DNA from: Burhinus oedicnemus
Taxonomy: Eukaryota > Chordata > Aves > Charadriiformes > Burhinidae
DNA: 64,000 bases
NCBI GenBank assembly: GCA_008921705.1
Contig: VFFE01007101.1
Coordinates: forward strand, 317,050 to 381,049
Reading direction: 5' to 3'
Of this stretch, positions 1-11,666 are shown piece by piece (within the stretch, counting starts at the first letter, position 1; every line of letters starts with the position of its first letter). A program made the translations under genes and the position numbers. Under the pieces are notes generated by a model. It was not told where the DNA came from and did no database searches. It saw only the letters and a program-made list of their open reading frames with translations.

Positions 1-320
1 CATCACACATAATGCCATAACTCCAAACATTCTCCCCTTTCTTTCTTCTTTCCCCAGCTTTTTATTACTGAGTACAATATCATATGGTATGGAATATCCC
101 TTTGGTCAGCTGTCCCAGCTGTCTCCCTCCTGACTCCTTCTGCACCCCCAGCCTAATCGCTGGCAGGGCAGTGCGAAGAGCAGAAATGGCCTTGCTACTC
201 TGTAAGCACTGTTCAGTGATAACTAAAACATCCCTGTATTATCAAGTGTTTTCATCACAAGTCCGAAACATAGCCCCATACAAGCTACTATTTAACGCTA
301 TCCTGGCTAAAATCAGCACC
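1..320 (-). mobile_element. Endogenous retrovirus 3' LTR, cut by window edge
   Basis: Reading the minus strand from 320 toward 1, this matches the start (U3) of the complete LTR at 1355-1951: the same blocks around the TATGGAATATCCCTTTGG, CACCCCCAGCCTA and AAACATAGCCCCATA segments occur in the same order. The left part lies outside the window. Together with the second LTR it brackets a short retroviral interior. Confidence 0.75.
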
Positions 321-1354
321 TTCTCCAGCCTTTATTCCATACCATTTATATCATGCTTGGGTCCCACACTATCCAATACGTCCTTATTAACCACCAACCT
401 CCTTCACATCTTTTGATATATACACAGGTATCATTCCCTTAGTCAATGGACCACCCCTGTAAAATGTCCGTAAGTGTCCATGACTCAGGGCTCCATCTGT
501 TACAGTGTTCATGCAGGACAGGAGAGGTGATGTGTTGCGTGGAGTTACTGAGCACCAAAGCCAGCTCAGGTCAGGTCACTGCTGCACTTACACTGCTTCT
601 TGTAAGGCTTGTCCTCCATTTGTTCAGGTGGTTCCTGCTGTAGTAATTCCTACAACATGCAACTCAAGTCATAAGTTACAACAATTTAAAGGTATATCTG
701 TTACAGACCCCACCCCAGGTTCCTTCAGGCCAGGTTATAGCATTTAACATTGCAATTAACTCTTTCTCTTGCCCCTGCTCCAGCTTGGATGCATCCACAG
801 ACCACAGTCCGTTAGGGGTGCATGTGCTCCAGTGCGGCCTTATCTGTGAGTACGATCTCTTCAGAGGTGTATCTGCTGTGGCACAGATGTATCCACAGCC
901 ACAGATGCTTCGAGGCATACCTGCTCTGTCATGGACTCATCCACAGCCACAGACGCTTTGGGGTGTCCTGATCTCACGTGGACTTATCCACAGGTCACAG
1001 TCCCTTCGACTGAAGTTCACACTGGACTTCCAAGCCTGCCCAGTACAGCAGCACAGAAACAGCAGCAATGCCCTGGCCATCTTACCAGTCCAGGTACATG
1101 GCCACTGCTGTTATCAAACTGTTCCCAGGTATAGCAGAGTAAGACGATAAGCAGTACAGCAAGCAGCAAAAGCAGCCATTAACAAGCACTGGGCTCTAAT
1201 ACAGCGTGAGGCAAGCAAGCCCTATGGCACACACAGGAATCTGCCCATTAATAACTAAACAGCTGTAACAGCTATAAATTTTGCCTAGCACACTCCAATC
1301 AAATCTGTCATTACCTCAAACCCTTTGAGCCCCACACTGGACACCAAAAAGGAC
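321..1354 (-). mobile_element. Reduced endogenous retrovirus interior with primer-binding site and internal repeats
   Basis: About 1 kb separates the two LTRs, far too short for gag-pol-env, and no retroviral ORF is visible. Next to the right LTR, the minus strand reads TGGTGTCCAGTGTGGG (1331-1346), resembling a tRNA-Leu primer-binding site of ERV-L elements. Between about 790 and 1010 a diverged unit recurs, with ATCCACAGCCACAGA-like cores at intervals of roughly 50 bp. The element is a non-coding, deleted provirus. Confidence 0.6.
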
Positions 1355-1951
1355 TGTTGTGGTTTAACCCCAGTAGGCAGCTTCAGTACCGCACAGCTAC
1401 TCACTCACTATATCCCCCGGTGAGATGGGGGAGAGTATCGGAAGGGTTGAAGCGTGAAAGAAACTTGTGGGTTGAGATAAAGCCAGTTTAACAGGTAAAG
1501 CAAAAGCTATGCACGCAAGCAAAGCGGAATAAGGAATTCATTCACTACTTCCCATCAGTAGGCAGATGTTCAGCCATTTCCAGGAAAGGAGGGCTCCATC
1601 ACACACAGTGGTTACTCAGGAAGACAAACACCACAACCAAACCCCTCCCCTCCCTTCTTCCCTCCAGCTTTTTATTGCTGAGCATGTTATCAGATGGTAT
1701 GGGACATCCCTTTGGTCAGCTGAGGCCAGCTGTCCCAGCTGTGTCCCCTCCTAGCTCCCTCTGCACCCCCAGCCTACTTGCAGTTGGGGTGGTGTGAGAA
1801 GCAGAAAGAGCCTTGATGCTGTGTAAGCATTGCTCAGCAGTAACTAAAACATCCCTGTGTCATCAACACCATTTTCATCACAAGTCCAAAACATAACCCC
1901 ATATAAAGTACTATGAAAAAATTTAACTCTATCTCACACATAACCAGCACA
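1355..1951 (-). mobile_element. Endogenous retrovirus 5' LTR, complete (597 bp)
   Basis: The element begins TGTTGTGGTTTAACCCC and ends CCAGCACA on the + strand, giving TG/CA ends. On the minus strand the order (TGTGCTGG start, A/T-rich box in AGCAATAAAAAGCTGG, ACAACA end) fits U3-R-U5, so the provirus is on the minus strand. It resembles LTRs common in birds; the family name cannot be fixed by eye. Confidence 0.75.
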
Positions 1952-2079
1952 CCAGGAATGCTCAGTAATGCTTTAGCTACCTTTGTTAAGCACCTGGGTT
2001 TTAATAAAAAGCTTACGGTAGCAACAGCCAAAGACTCTATAGCTGTGAAAACAGGAGTTAGTGAGAGTAGATATGGTCA

Positions 2080-2960
2080 AACACCTGGCTTTTATTTATG
2101 TACATAAATGGGATTTCCCCCCCTTCCCTTTATTAGCAACATTATATAAGTAAAGAAGCAATTAAGAGTAAATTACAGGAGTACACCTGCAATGCATCTG
2201 AAGATAATTTGCATTAAGTGATATTGTGGAAGGAGTGATGCACTTCACTCTTAGAGAGAAGCAGCAATGCATTCATTGATATAAAACAGGGATTTAACAA
2301 AGTTTGATGGTAAATGCAACAGTGTTTTAACAGGATTTGAGATGGCAAGGCATGCTTGGTTATTTACTGCATAGAGGACAGGGTCAGACAGAACTGTCAG
2401 GGAGACCTTCCCATTGAGTCAAAGTTTCAGAAAGGACGCCCTTGCTTTCCTAACTCCTTCTCAGAGAGGAGTCTAGGTGTGGCTGGATCCAGTCCTAGTC
2501 CCAGACTTGGCCAACGGTTTTATGTCTAAAGGGTTATATTTGCACAATCAATCCTTTATATCACTTAGCTAAGATTTCAAAGTTCAGCACGCTATTAGTC
2601 ACTTACTGAAAATCTGTTGCGGCAAGGAATCTCTCAACCTCGAGGAGTAGTAACCTTGAATGGCGTCCTGACTCAAGGGGAGATCCTGGCGTGCAGCCCG
2701 CTGCCATTCAGGAGAGCTGAAAGGGCTCTTGGGCTGTTCACTGTTTATGGGGGTAAGATGACTGACCTATAGTCATATTTGCGTATTGACCCCAGAACCA
2801 GCATTGCTCAAGTTAGCCCTTGGCTATTGTGTTGTTATCTGTCTCCTTGAAACCACATTGATCCCCGGATGCCACCATCATGACTGCATGCAGCCATTAT
2901 GACCACCCCAGGTGGTTATCGCTTGGGCAGGGTCAGGGGAGATAAAGATCAGGTTGGTGC
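2080..2960. mobile_element. Possible diverged LTR-like interspersed repeat
   Basis: This stretch has no coding signal. Its composition and several phrases, for example around 2630-2760 and 2860-2940, look like bird LTR sequence to me, but I found no second copy in the window and no clear ends. Treat it as an unproven repeat. Confidence 0.25.
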
Positions 2961-5593
2961 CTGGAGAGGGGAGAGCACACTGTCACAAGTGAGAAATAAC
3001 CTTCATAGAGACAAATTAAATTAATTGAGGTGATCAGATATCCCAGGCACAAAAGAGAGGTGGGCTGGACTGGACTGTAGTGGTTACTTTGACAAAGAGG
3101 TTCTTACCCTGCTGTCCTGTGACTGTACGTCAGACAGGCACAGATGAAAGAGGTGTTTTCAGCAATGCTCACTGAAATGCTGAAGATATTTGAATAAGGT
3201 GCCTGTATGAAACTTCTGAAGTCTTCGTATGAGGAAATCCTTGGACCTTAGTGAGTAACTGATAAGCTGCTTGCTTTCCTTTGTCAGCAAGCGCTCACTT
3301 CTTCCTGGCAACCTGAAGGAGGGAGACAGTGCTATCTGTACCTGTGCAGGCGAATGCACCTGTACCTGCAGAAAAACTCACTGAGCCTTTGGGCTAACAA
3401 AATGTTCCACTTGCCCAGTCTGAAACTACGGGGTGAAAATCACTAAAGGGGATGTACCATTTTCTACCCAATGGCACTAGAGGCTTAGTGGACCCTGGAT
3501 GGGTCAGGGTCAGGATCAGGAGCATCTTATGCCTCTCAGGAGACAGGCACCGTTGTCGGGGAGGTTGCATAGCAGGGTAAGTCATGTCACCTGCCCAGTC
3601 ACAGAAGACGTGGTACTACCTGATGAGTGAGCAATTTGCTGGGTGGGGGAATCTCTGTTAACGTATAGAAGGTACAACATCAGGCAACAGTCGGATTTGT
3701 TACTTGTATGTGAGCATGACTGCAAACAAGGTGAGCATGTCCTGAGCTACCTATGGGCCAGCTGCGTAGCTCCGATTTACACCATCTGGAAGGACCTGAG
3801 CTGGGCAGCACCAGCGGTAACCATTTGCTCTCGTCTTCAGGGAGAAGTGGTGCCAGGAATGTAGATTTGGGCAGTCACTTAAGATTAAACATGGAGAAAT
3901 ATTAACTGTGCTGTAAATCTCAAAGACAAAAGGAAAATGTGCCCAAGTATAATAACATAAACATAGTCCATGTGCCCTCAAAGTGACCTGCTCTTTGGGA
4001 AGGTATTGCTTTTTGCCATGAGAAAAATATTGTCACACAGAGACTATGCCAAAAACACCCTAAGTGAAGGAAAAGACACATTGGTCAATGGTACGTGCAG
4101 AGATAGAATAATTCAGATCATAATAGAGGGGCAAAAGAGTTTCTTTGTTCTCTTGATTTATTCTTAGTGTGCCAAAATGATTTAACAGAGACTTTAGTTA
4201 CATAAAGGAATTGAGAGCTTATTTCTCTTTCTTAAGAGAGAAAGATTACTGATGAGATGCAGCCAGGGGAGCATGCCATGCTAAGAAAATAACCTTTGCT
4301 AAAATACCTGGGAGAACAGAACTGCAGTTTGAACTGCCCACTGAAAATAAGATTAAGGGTTATTGCTCATTATAACTGCATGGTAAGAAAACAGAAGAAC
4401 TTATGTTGACATTCACAGGGCTAAAAAATGGTTTGCATAATTAAAACTTGAGAAATGTGTAAGTTCTATGGCAGTGAGGAAAAATCTACAGGGCTATAAA
4501 TCAAGCATAGCTTTTGGGTCTCTGTACGTGCAAAGAAATAAGTTGCACCCACAATTTATCAGATTAATTCCTAAATTTGTCATATGAATTTTGCTGATTT
4601 CATTCTGAATATTTTGCAAAACTTTAGGTAGTGTTGTAAAGCACAGTGTAAGTGATGAATTAGGAGAGAAAATAATGACAATTAAATAAGCATCAGAACA
4701 AGCTATGAAAATTGCATAGCACAGCCTGCATAAGGTCTTTCAGAAACAGCGCCTAAGTCTCTCTGTTTGAGCTCTGGCACTGCTTGAGCGGTGCCGTAGT
4801 GCACAGGAATGTACGCACTACTGCACTACTGCATGTGCTGCCAGTCTCTCAAAAGCGAGGTGCCACAAACCAGATACGGGGATGTTTAGCTCCATCCTCT
4901 AACCTTAGCAGAGGGAGGCAAGAAGCTCTAGAATGAAAATGTGTCCTCTGTGCCTACCGCAGAACTCTCACACAACCCACTGGTACAGCTGTGCTGTGCG
5001 GCAATTGCAGACCTGTGATTTCCTCCTGCAGATGAAGCCCCTGGGACAATTTACTGAGCGAGCAACTGCAGTTGCTTTGGCTTGCTTTCAAGCATTTTGA
5101 ATCAGATCCTGTCATTGTTTAACACACATCCGTTTTGTGCAGCACCAGGAGTATGGTGTCTGACGGCCTGAGGCAGAATTTCTAATTTGTCCAAATAACA
5201 TTCAGCATAAGCTCCATATGATTATTAATCAGCGGTCATTAAAGCAAGAGATACCTATGGTGTCTCTGATGTTTATTAAAGACTTTTCATGGCGTTTTAA
5301 TCACAGTATTGCCATGACAGTATTTCCTTTTATTTAAAACAAATATTATGCCTTGCAAAATGGTTTAGGGTACATTTTTTTCCGGATGCCTGAGAGTCAT
5401 TCCTAATGATTCTTTATCTCTCTTAATGGTTGAGTAAAATGATTGTGAAAGCAGCACCATGATTAAAATAGTCCCTAGATCAGGAGCCTCATACAGTCTC
5501 AGATGCAAATGTTTGTGTTTGCTTAAGCTTTGGTACAGACATTAGGCAGCATTACTACACCAGAACAGTCACTCCCCAGAAAATGCAACAGGA
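2961..5593. other. Intergenic, no supported feature
   Basis: A/T-rich single-copy-looking sequence. Short open frames occur on both strands, but none has exon-like flanks, codon bias or recognisable similarity. Confidence 0.5.
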
Positions 5594-5785
5594 CTAAGGA
5601 AAGGAAAGGAAAGGAAAGGAAAGGAAAGGAAAGGAAAGGAAAGGAAAGGAAAGGAAAGGAAAGGAAAGGAAAGGAAAGGAAAGGAAAGGAAAGGAAAGGA
5701 AAGGAAAGGAAAGACACGGAANNNNNNNNNNNNNNNNNNNNAAGGAAAGGAAAGGAAAGGAAAGGAAAGGAAAGGAAAGGAAAGG
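5594..5785. repeat. AAGGA pentanucleotide microsatellite with an assembly gap
   Basis: A near-perfect AAGGA array runs from 5594 to 5713 and resumes from 5742 to 5785. The 20 N at 5722-5741 mark an unresolved gap, so the true length is unknown. Open frames through this array encode only simple repeats and are not genes. Confidence 0.97.
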
Positions 5786-6646
5786 AAGAAACACCAGTTT
5801 CAAAAGCTCTTTTTCAGGAGGCATCTGGGGATTTGGGACCAGATCTTTAATGATAATTAGATATGAAACTTTGACTGAAATCACCAAAAGTGAAGGGAAA
5901 GGGAAGGACGCCGAGCAGTTGGCTGTAGTGACTCCTTAACCGTCTCAAAGACTGGTGGGAATAAAAGGTGCCTGAGAATTGTGTTTTCTAGCTCCAGCTC
6001 CTGACTGGTGAGGACAGGGAATATTTAAGATGTCTGTGGTGTGTGGGGCAAGAGCTGGGCTGTTCAAGAGAGCAAAGGGTAAACTTTACAGGAAGTTTAA
6101 ACAAGGTATTTTGTGTTATTTCTGTCCTGTCAAGCTCTCTCAAATTTTCCTTTGGGAGGTCCTATGTTCACACAACAGAAAGTAAACACAGACATGAGTT
6201 AATACCTCTTCATTACTAAGTCAAAGCAGTTGCTTTCCATCAAGGGATAAAACAGAGCCACAAGACCAACTTTAGCTCATGACATGTCATGGCATGCTAG
6301 TACTCTTTAGCTTTCTAACATGGCATGGAAAAGTAAGATGTTAATTGCCATGGCAAGCTAAGGGGAAGATTTAGAAACGTATCAAACCAAATATATACTT
6401 TCTACACTTACATTTTCACCTTTACACATTCATTTTTTTCAAGCCTTTCCTGATGTAGTTTTTCTTTCTGCACTTGAGTATCTGAATTTTACAGGTTAAC
6501 CATCTCTCACATACATCATACCAGCTTCAGCACTTTTTGACATTATAGTAGTATTACTTTACAGCTTAAAGTTTGCATTTCGTTGCTACCCAAAACCAAT
6601 CCTCCCAAATAAGTCCAAGCATTGTGGCTTCACAGAAATGCCATGT
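5786..6646. other. Intergenic, no supported feature
   Basis: No gene, repeat family or regulatory motif could be supported here. Confidence 0.5.
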
Positions 6647-7366
6647 TGTTCTGGTTTGAGGTAAAACAGAACTAATTTTATGTTCAGTAATTTTACTTTT
6701 CAGTTAAGCCTCTTCTAACTAACAGCACTATCTGAAATAAACAGACACTGTCTGCTTCCAGAGTGATAAGAGCTGACTGTTTCTAATTTATACCAAGGAA
6801 TAGGATGCAGAGAGGCTCTTGCTTATCCTTATTGCTATACCAACCAAGGACAGCCAACTTTAGTACTTGGCCCGTTGGAGGGTCAGAAGCAGAAAAGCGC
6901 AGAGGGGTCACACCTGCAGGGAGGAGCGGACAGGACAGGTGACCCAAAACTGACCAACAGGGTGTTCCATCCCATCTGCCTCATGCTCAGTATAAAAGCT
7001 GAGGGATCAAAGGGTCAGCCTCTTTCTTCAATGGCCGATGTCCAAGGAGGGCTCTGTCTGTTCATCTGCTTTTGATCCTGATCCGTTCATTCCTGAATCC
7101 AGATCTGGAATCAGTTCCTGTCTGTCACTGGGACTGTCTGGGACTTTCCCAGTGCCTGCTGGTGACATGATTGTCATCCTGGGAGCTTGATACAGTTTTG
7201 TATATATTGTATGTATTTTATTATTTTACTAATATTTTTCATTAAAGTAGTTTAGTTTCTTTTTCAAACTCATCTCTTTCTCTCTCTTCCTCCTCTCTGT
7301 GGAGGGAGAGGTGGGGGAGAGCATCTGTTGTTCGTTTCAGTGGCCAGTCCAGCGCAAACCGCAACA
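6647..7366 (+). mobile_element. Solo endogenous retroviral LTR
   Basis: The segment runs from TGTTCTGGTTTGAGG to CGCAAACCGCAACA, giving TG/CA ends over about 720 bp. Inside are a TATA box (TATAAAAG, 6991-6998) and a late ATTAAA signal (7241-7246), in the order expected for U3-R-U5 on the + strand. The flanks CATGT (6642-6646) and CACGT (7365-7369) could be a 5-bp target duplication with one mismatch, though this overlaps the last two bases of the called end. There is no retroviral interior on either side. Confidence 0.7.
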
Positions 7367-9839
7367 CGTCTTCAGGAGGGATATTTTTCAAATAAGCAAA
7401 ATCACTTTCATCTTTCCTTGATAAAGAACTAGCTGCTGCATGTATCATCCTATCTGCAATTCATTCACTTACATTGAATGTTATGGGCCTCTCAAGCACC
7501 TTGTTTCTTCTACTTGGTCTTCTGCAGAGCTGAAAACCTAGGTAGGCTGACACCTACCAAGATCCCATTTCAAGAAACTGTGCTGTTTCAGTGAGCTAAT
7601 CTGTACCCATTGCCACCCAAATCATTCCCCACAGTATTGCTTTTTGTGGTAAGAGAAAGTGGCAGCTCCTAACAAGATCAGGAGATAAGATACCAAACTA
7701 CATAATCTCTTTTAGCTGAAGGAGCTCAGACTTTTTGTAAGTACTTACTTTAGCCCATCACCAGGACTAAATAACTTTGCTCCTTGAAAACCCGAGCAGA
7801 AGAGCTCTTTCTACCTGACCCTTGCCACATACACACACACAAAAGGATTGCTCAGGCAAGAATGATTTGAGTAAATAAAAATGACATAAAAATGATAGGT
7901 CATTCAGCTGATGTGCTCATAGGCTACCATACGTGCTACTTGGAATAGTGATATGGATTTTAACATATCTTGGAATATTTCTCTGTTCTTAAAATTTGGT
8001 ACAGTGATGAAATAACATTAATGTGATAAGGCAAATGTCAATTTAAAGTTAACAGAGACAATGCTCTCCTAGATAGTGTAGTTTATGTTAGAGAACCAGG
8101 CTTTATCTTTGCTTTTTGATAAGGAGACAGGCAAAATATGTTCTGTAATATCTGCTGCTCTGTTTGCAGAATCTCTTGATGCAAAGAGCTTGTTTAAAAT
8201 GATATATTGTAATGCTGATTTCTGTAGTTCTCAGCAGGATTTAGGGCTTCAAACACTGAAAACATTACAGGAGAATTTTACTTTTCCAGTGTTTTCTTTT
8301 GATGAGCTGGTTGGTTGGCTTCTTTAAAATAAAAAAAAAGAACAAGGAAAAGAATGAAACTAGAAATATAAGCTTTAGAAAAATGTAAATCCTAAAACGT
8401 AAACCAACCAAGAGCTTCAATTGAGTAACACAGACATATGTTCAAAGAGAACATTATAATGCTCTGGTTTTGCTTCAAGCTCAGTGTTCTTCCTTTCTCA
8501 CCCTTGCAGCTGTATAAAGTAGCAAATACGGAAATAAAGTCAATACCGGCAATTTTTCAACTCTGTTTCTTATAAGCTGTTTTCAGTGACATACTGGCAG
8601 CTCCTGTGTGCTTTTCCTAAAGAGCCTAGAAATGCCTTTTCTCCGAGTTTAGCTGTCAGGTACAGCAGATCCCATTCTGGCAGGTTTCAGCAGCAGTGGT
8701 TGTTCTGGCAGAGGGCACCTGTGAGTCCTGGGATCAGGAGTGGGTCTCGGCAGCCAGCTCTGCACATGCCTTTCACCACCTGTGGGCCCAGGCCTGGGCT
8801 CCAGCCACCCCATGCATGGGTACAAAGTTCAGAGAAGCTGCCCTGGCTGGGGGCGAAGCCTGAGGAGCGCAGCATGGACACCAAGCGCCCTGTCTGAGCT
8901 GTCAGTGCGCTGGGGCAAAGCATGAGCCGAGCTGGGGCTGCGGCAGTTTTCCTGTTCAGCAGGGCTGGATAAGGCTGCAATGGGGAAGAGGCTGGCCAGC
9001 AACTGTTTGACAGCTCAACATCTCTGTTATCGTGCGCGGGGGAGCAAGTGTTGGATGGTCAATGCTTGCCCACGGGCTGCAACCTTCTTGGCACTGTTTG
9101 CACATCTGTCCTTGGTTCATTGATATGTCAGCCTCTCCCTAGTCATCTGAGACAGCAGTCTTAGCGTTACGCTGAGCTTTTATCCCGCTGCTCTTCCTCT
9201 TGCTCTGAACATGCTTCTAATGGACACACAAGGTCCAGCTACCGTTAAACTCTGCTGAATTTACAAATGCCTCATACTTAATTTGCTTGCTATTGTCTCT
9301 CAGGTGTTGACATTTCTTTTATTTCTTTCTGAGTCACGGAAGAGGGAATGAAGTAAACCTTGTACTGCAATGACTGGGGCATGGACTGTGAGTGGGGAGG
9401 CAAGGTCTGGACAAACATTGCATCTTCTGTCTTTTTTAGGAGGCAAAGTTGAACTTTCCAAATTCACCAAGTCATAGCTTTGTATGACCAAACCACGCTA
9501 TAAAGGTCTTATTTCAATAGACACCTGGGTCGCCTGTGGAGCATCCCAGGCACCATGTCACCCACCAAGGGTGAGGCTGAGCTGGGTCACAAGTCCAGGG
9601 CTGGCAGTCAGGACAAGGGATGTGCAGGGAAGGCCGCAGATCAGGGCTCCCCTCAGCAGCCTGAGGATCACCCCTGAGCAGCACCAGGGCCTACTGCACT
9701 CCTGATGGAAGCCTTGCATTGTCCTGCCACTCCTGGTGGCCTTGCGCATGTTCCTCAGCTGGTGCTGCTCCACTGCACTGGGCAGTGGAGTATTGAGCTC
9801 TGGCTTTCAGCCCCATATGCAAGGACAGAAGGCCATGGC
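7367..9839. other. Intergenic, no supported gene
   Basis: A/T-rich to about 8580, then more G/C-rich. The 80-codon open frame at 8085-8327 and those at 8586-8980 have no splice context or similarity that I recognise, so they are left unannotated. Confidence 0.45.
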
Positions 9840-10300
9840 TGGGATCTAGAGCATCCATTGAGCCAGGGAGGGGCTGAGGGACCCTGGGCCATGAGGGGAT
9901 CTATGAGACTAAGACACATCAAGGATATCTGGGGCCTTCTGTAGAAGGACTACATGGGACATATGGCAGGGACCTCAAGATCCTGGGGACAGACAGAGCT
10001 GGAAGGGGATGAGAGGGAGAAAGCCCCCAGGTCCCTGGAGACACAAGGGTATTTGTAGGGCTGAGACACCCTGAGGATCCCTGGGGCACAGAGGGATATT
10101 CATGTGGGGTGGGGGAATATCTGTTGGGTAAGGATCTCTGGAGCCACGGGAGGATCTGTGGAGCAGAGGCACCAGTGGGATCATTGGGGAACCCAAGGGA
10201 CTGTGGGAGGGGGCTGGGATCTGTGGGGCCGATGCACTCCAGGATCTCTGGGGCAGGGGGAGATCCATGGGGCTGAGGCACCCCCACACGACACCCTGTG
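9840..10300. repeat. Degenerate GC-rich minisatellite upstream of the promoter
   Basis: Variants of GGATCTCTGGGGCA and CTGAGGCACCC recur every few tens of bases (for example near 10050, 10075, 10135, 10155, 10205, 10240, 10275). Units differ in length and sequence, so this is an old, decayed tandem array. It ends about 160 bp before the ISRE and explains the long minus-strand open frames here. Confidence 0.5.
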
Positions 10301-10462
10301 CCAAGGAAGACCAGGGCTGCCCCATGGCATGGCAGGGCAGCCACACACCCTGAAGGGGACCCTAACACCCCTGTGAGCCCTGGCTCTGGTTCTTGCTGAG
10401 GAACTTCCTCCTCCACCCTGTGATGGGAAACAAGCAGCGCTCCGCTGCCTCTTGACCATTTC

Positions 10463-10520
10463 TTTCACTTTCCACTGATTTCCGAGAAATGGCAGCAGGC
10501 AGACCCAGGCGGGTATAAGA
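10463..10520 (+). promoter_or_regulatory. Interferon-responsive core promoter: ISRE, GAS and TATA box
   Basis: TTTCACTTTCC at 10463-10473 is the reverse complement of an ISRE core (GAAA-NN-GAAA); a further TTTC precedes it at 10459. TTCCGAGAA at 10480-10488 is a TTC-N3-GAA GAS (STAT) element inside the near-palindrome 10478-10490. A TATA box, TATAAGA, lies at 10514-10520, so transcription should start near 10540-10548. A clean donor (ACAAG|GTAGG) follows at 10575, matching a short 5' non-coding exon. Mammalian RNF213 is known to be interferon-induced, so the architecture fits the gene downstream. The function is inferred from motifs only. Confidence 0.72.
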
Positions 10521-10539
10521 GGCAGCAACAGCCCAGCCC

Positions 10540-10575
10540 CGTGTCGAGATGCACCTGAGGCGACCACAGCACAAG
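10540..10575 (+). other. Exon 1, 5' untranslated (start approximate)
   Basis: This is a short exon bounded on the left by the expected start about 25-30 bp after the TATA box and on the right by the donor at 10575/10576. It contains an upstream ATG at 10549 that opens nine codons to the donor. If exon 1 is joined to the acceptor at 11666, the tenth codon is followed immediately by TGA, which makes a 10-codon upstream ORF. The left boundary is inferred. Confidence 0.5.
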
Positions 10576-11666
10576 GTAGGGTTCGGGCAGGGTCCTGCCC
10601 TGGGGTTTTGCTCAGCTCTTTGCAGGCTTTAAAACCAAGGGAAGCGGGAGGGTTTGGGGAGATGTTTCTGTGGGTATTTTTACCCTGCAGGGTCTCCAGG
10701 TTGCCCCACATCTCTCCTGAGGCTTCACTTGCTCTGTCCCACCCAGCTTGGCCCTGGGGCTCACCATGCAGGGCCTCAGCCGCCCCCAAGCTTCCACCTC
10801 CAGCCTCTGGTCTGCAGGCTGCCCAGGCACCCAGCGGGGCTGAGGGACCCTCCCCATCTGGGTGAGAGCAAGGGGAGACCATCCCTGCCTTGGTTTCCCC
10901 CGTCCCAATTCATGACCAGGCTAGAACAGCGCGCCCGGTTTCCCCGTGCACCTGAAGCAGAGGCAGGAGGCTTTACAGGGTTGTTCAAAATGTGCTGGTC
11001 TCACCCCTTCCTGCATTGCAAGAAAAATACTTGTCAGGAAAGGGGAAAAATTAATTCTCTTTTGAATTGTCTTCTAGTTTCGCTGTTTCGGAGAAAAAAA
11101 AATAACTGCAAGCACGGGAAAAGGATTGAGCAGGTTTTAAACTTTTTAGAGACCAAGCTGCAGAGGGAGAGGGGGAGAGAGAGAGAGAGGAGCAGTGCAC
11201 CATACGACTGAGAGCAGTACCAGGGAGGAGGAAGGGTGAAGCAGGGCACAGAGAGAGATTCCAGGACAGAAGCTTCAGCTCTTTTTCCCGCGCTTTCACA
11301 AAGCAGAGCTAGACTGACATGAACTGCGTTTATCTGAGAAGTCCCAGACCATAGAATTTCCTCAAAACAGGCCCATAAAGTCACATTTCCAGGAGAGGGT
11401 GTAAAAAACACCTGATTTTTCCATGCTCCTGAGCATTCTCAGAGATGTTGGCAAACCCCTACATGGCTTGAAGAGGGGTTTGAAATCAGTGGGGTTATAA
11501 CCACTAAATGAGGTTCTCCTCCTCATTGCATGGAGCAAGGGAGGGAGGTAAAATGACCAGACTGAGGCTTCTCAGGCTGCAGTTTGTGATCTTTTAACCT
11601 TTCCTTTAGACCTTTAGCTTTGAAGCTGCAAGTCTTGTTGCTGAAGTTTTCTCCTTGGCTGCTCAG
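10576..11666 (+). other. Intron 1 of the RNF213-like gene
   Basis: Bounded by the donor at 10576 and the acceptor at 11665-11666. It contains a short GA-rich run (about 11162-11190). No other feature is supported. Open frames on both strands reflect G/C richness. Confidence 0.5.

Noticed and set aside
5523..5887. Open frames on both strands through the AAGGA repeat
   Set aside because: They are translations of a pentanucleotide array and of N bases; pure repeat peptides, no gene.
8085..8327. 80-codon open frame MLENQALSLLFDKE...
   Set aside because: No similarity recognised, A/T-rich, no splice or promoter context.
10181..10882. 233-codon minus-strand open frame across the promoter
   Set aside because: It arises from the GC-rich minisatellite and GC-rich flank, is low in complexity, and overlaps the ISRE/GAS/TATA promoter. 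No similarity recognised.
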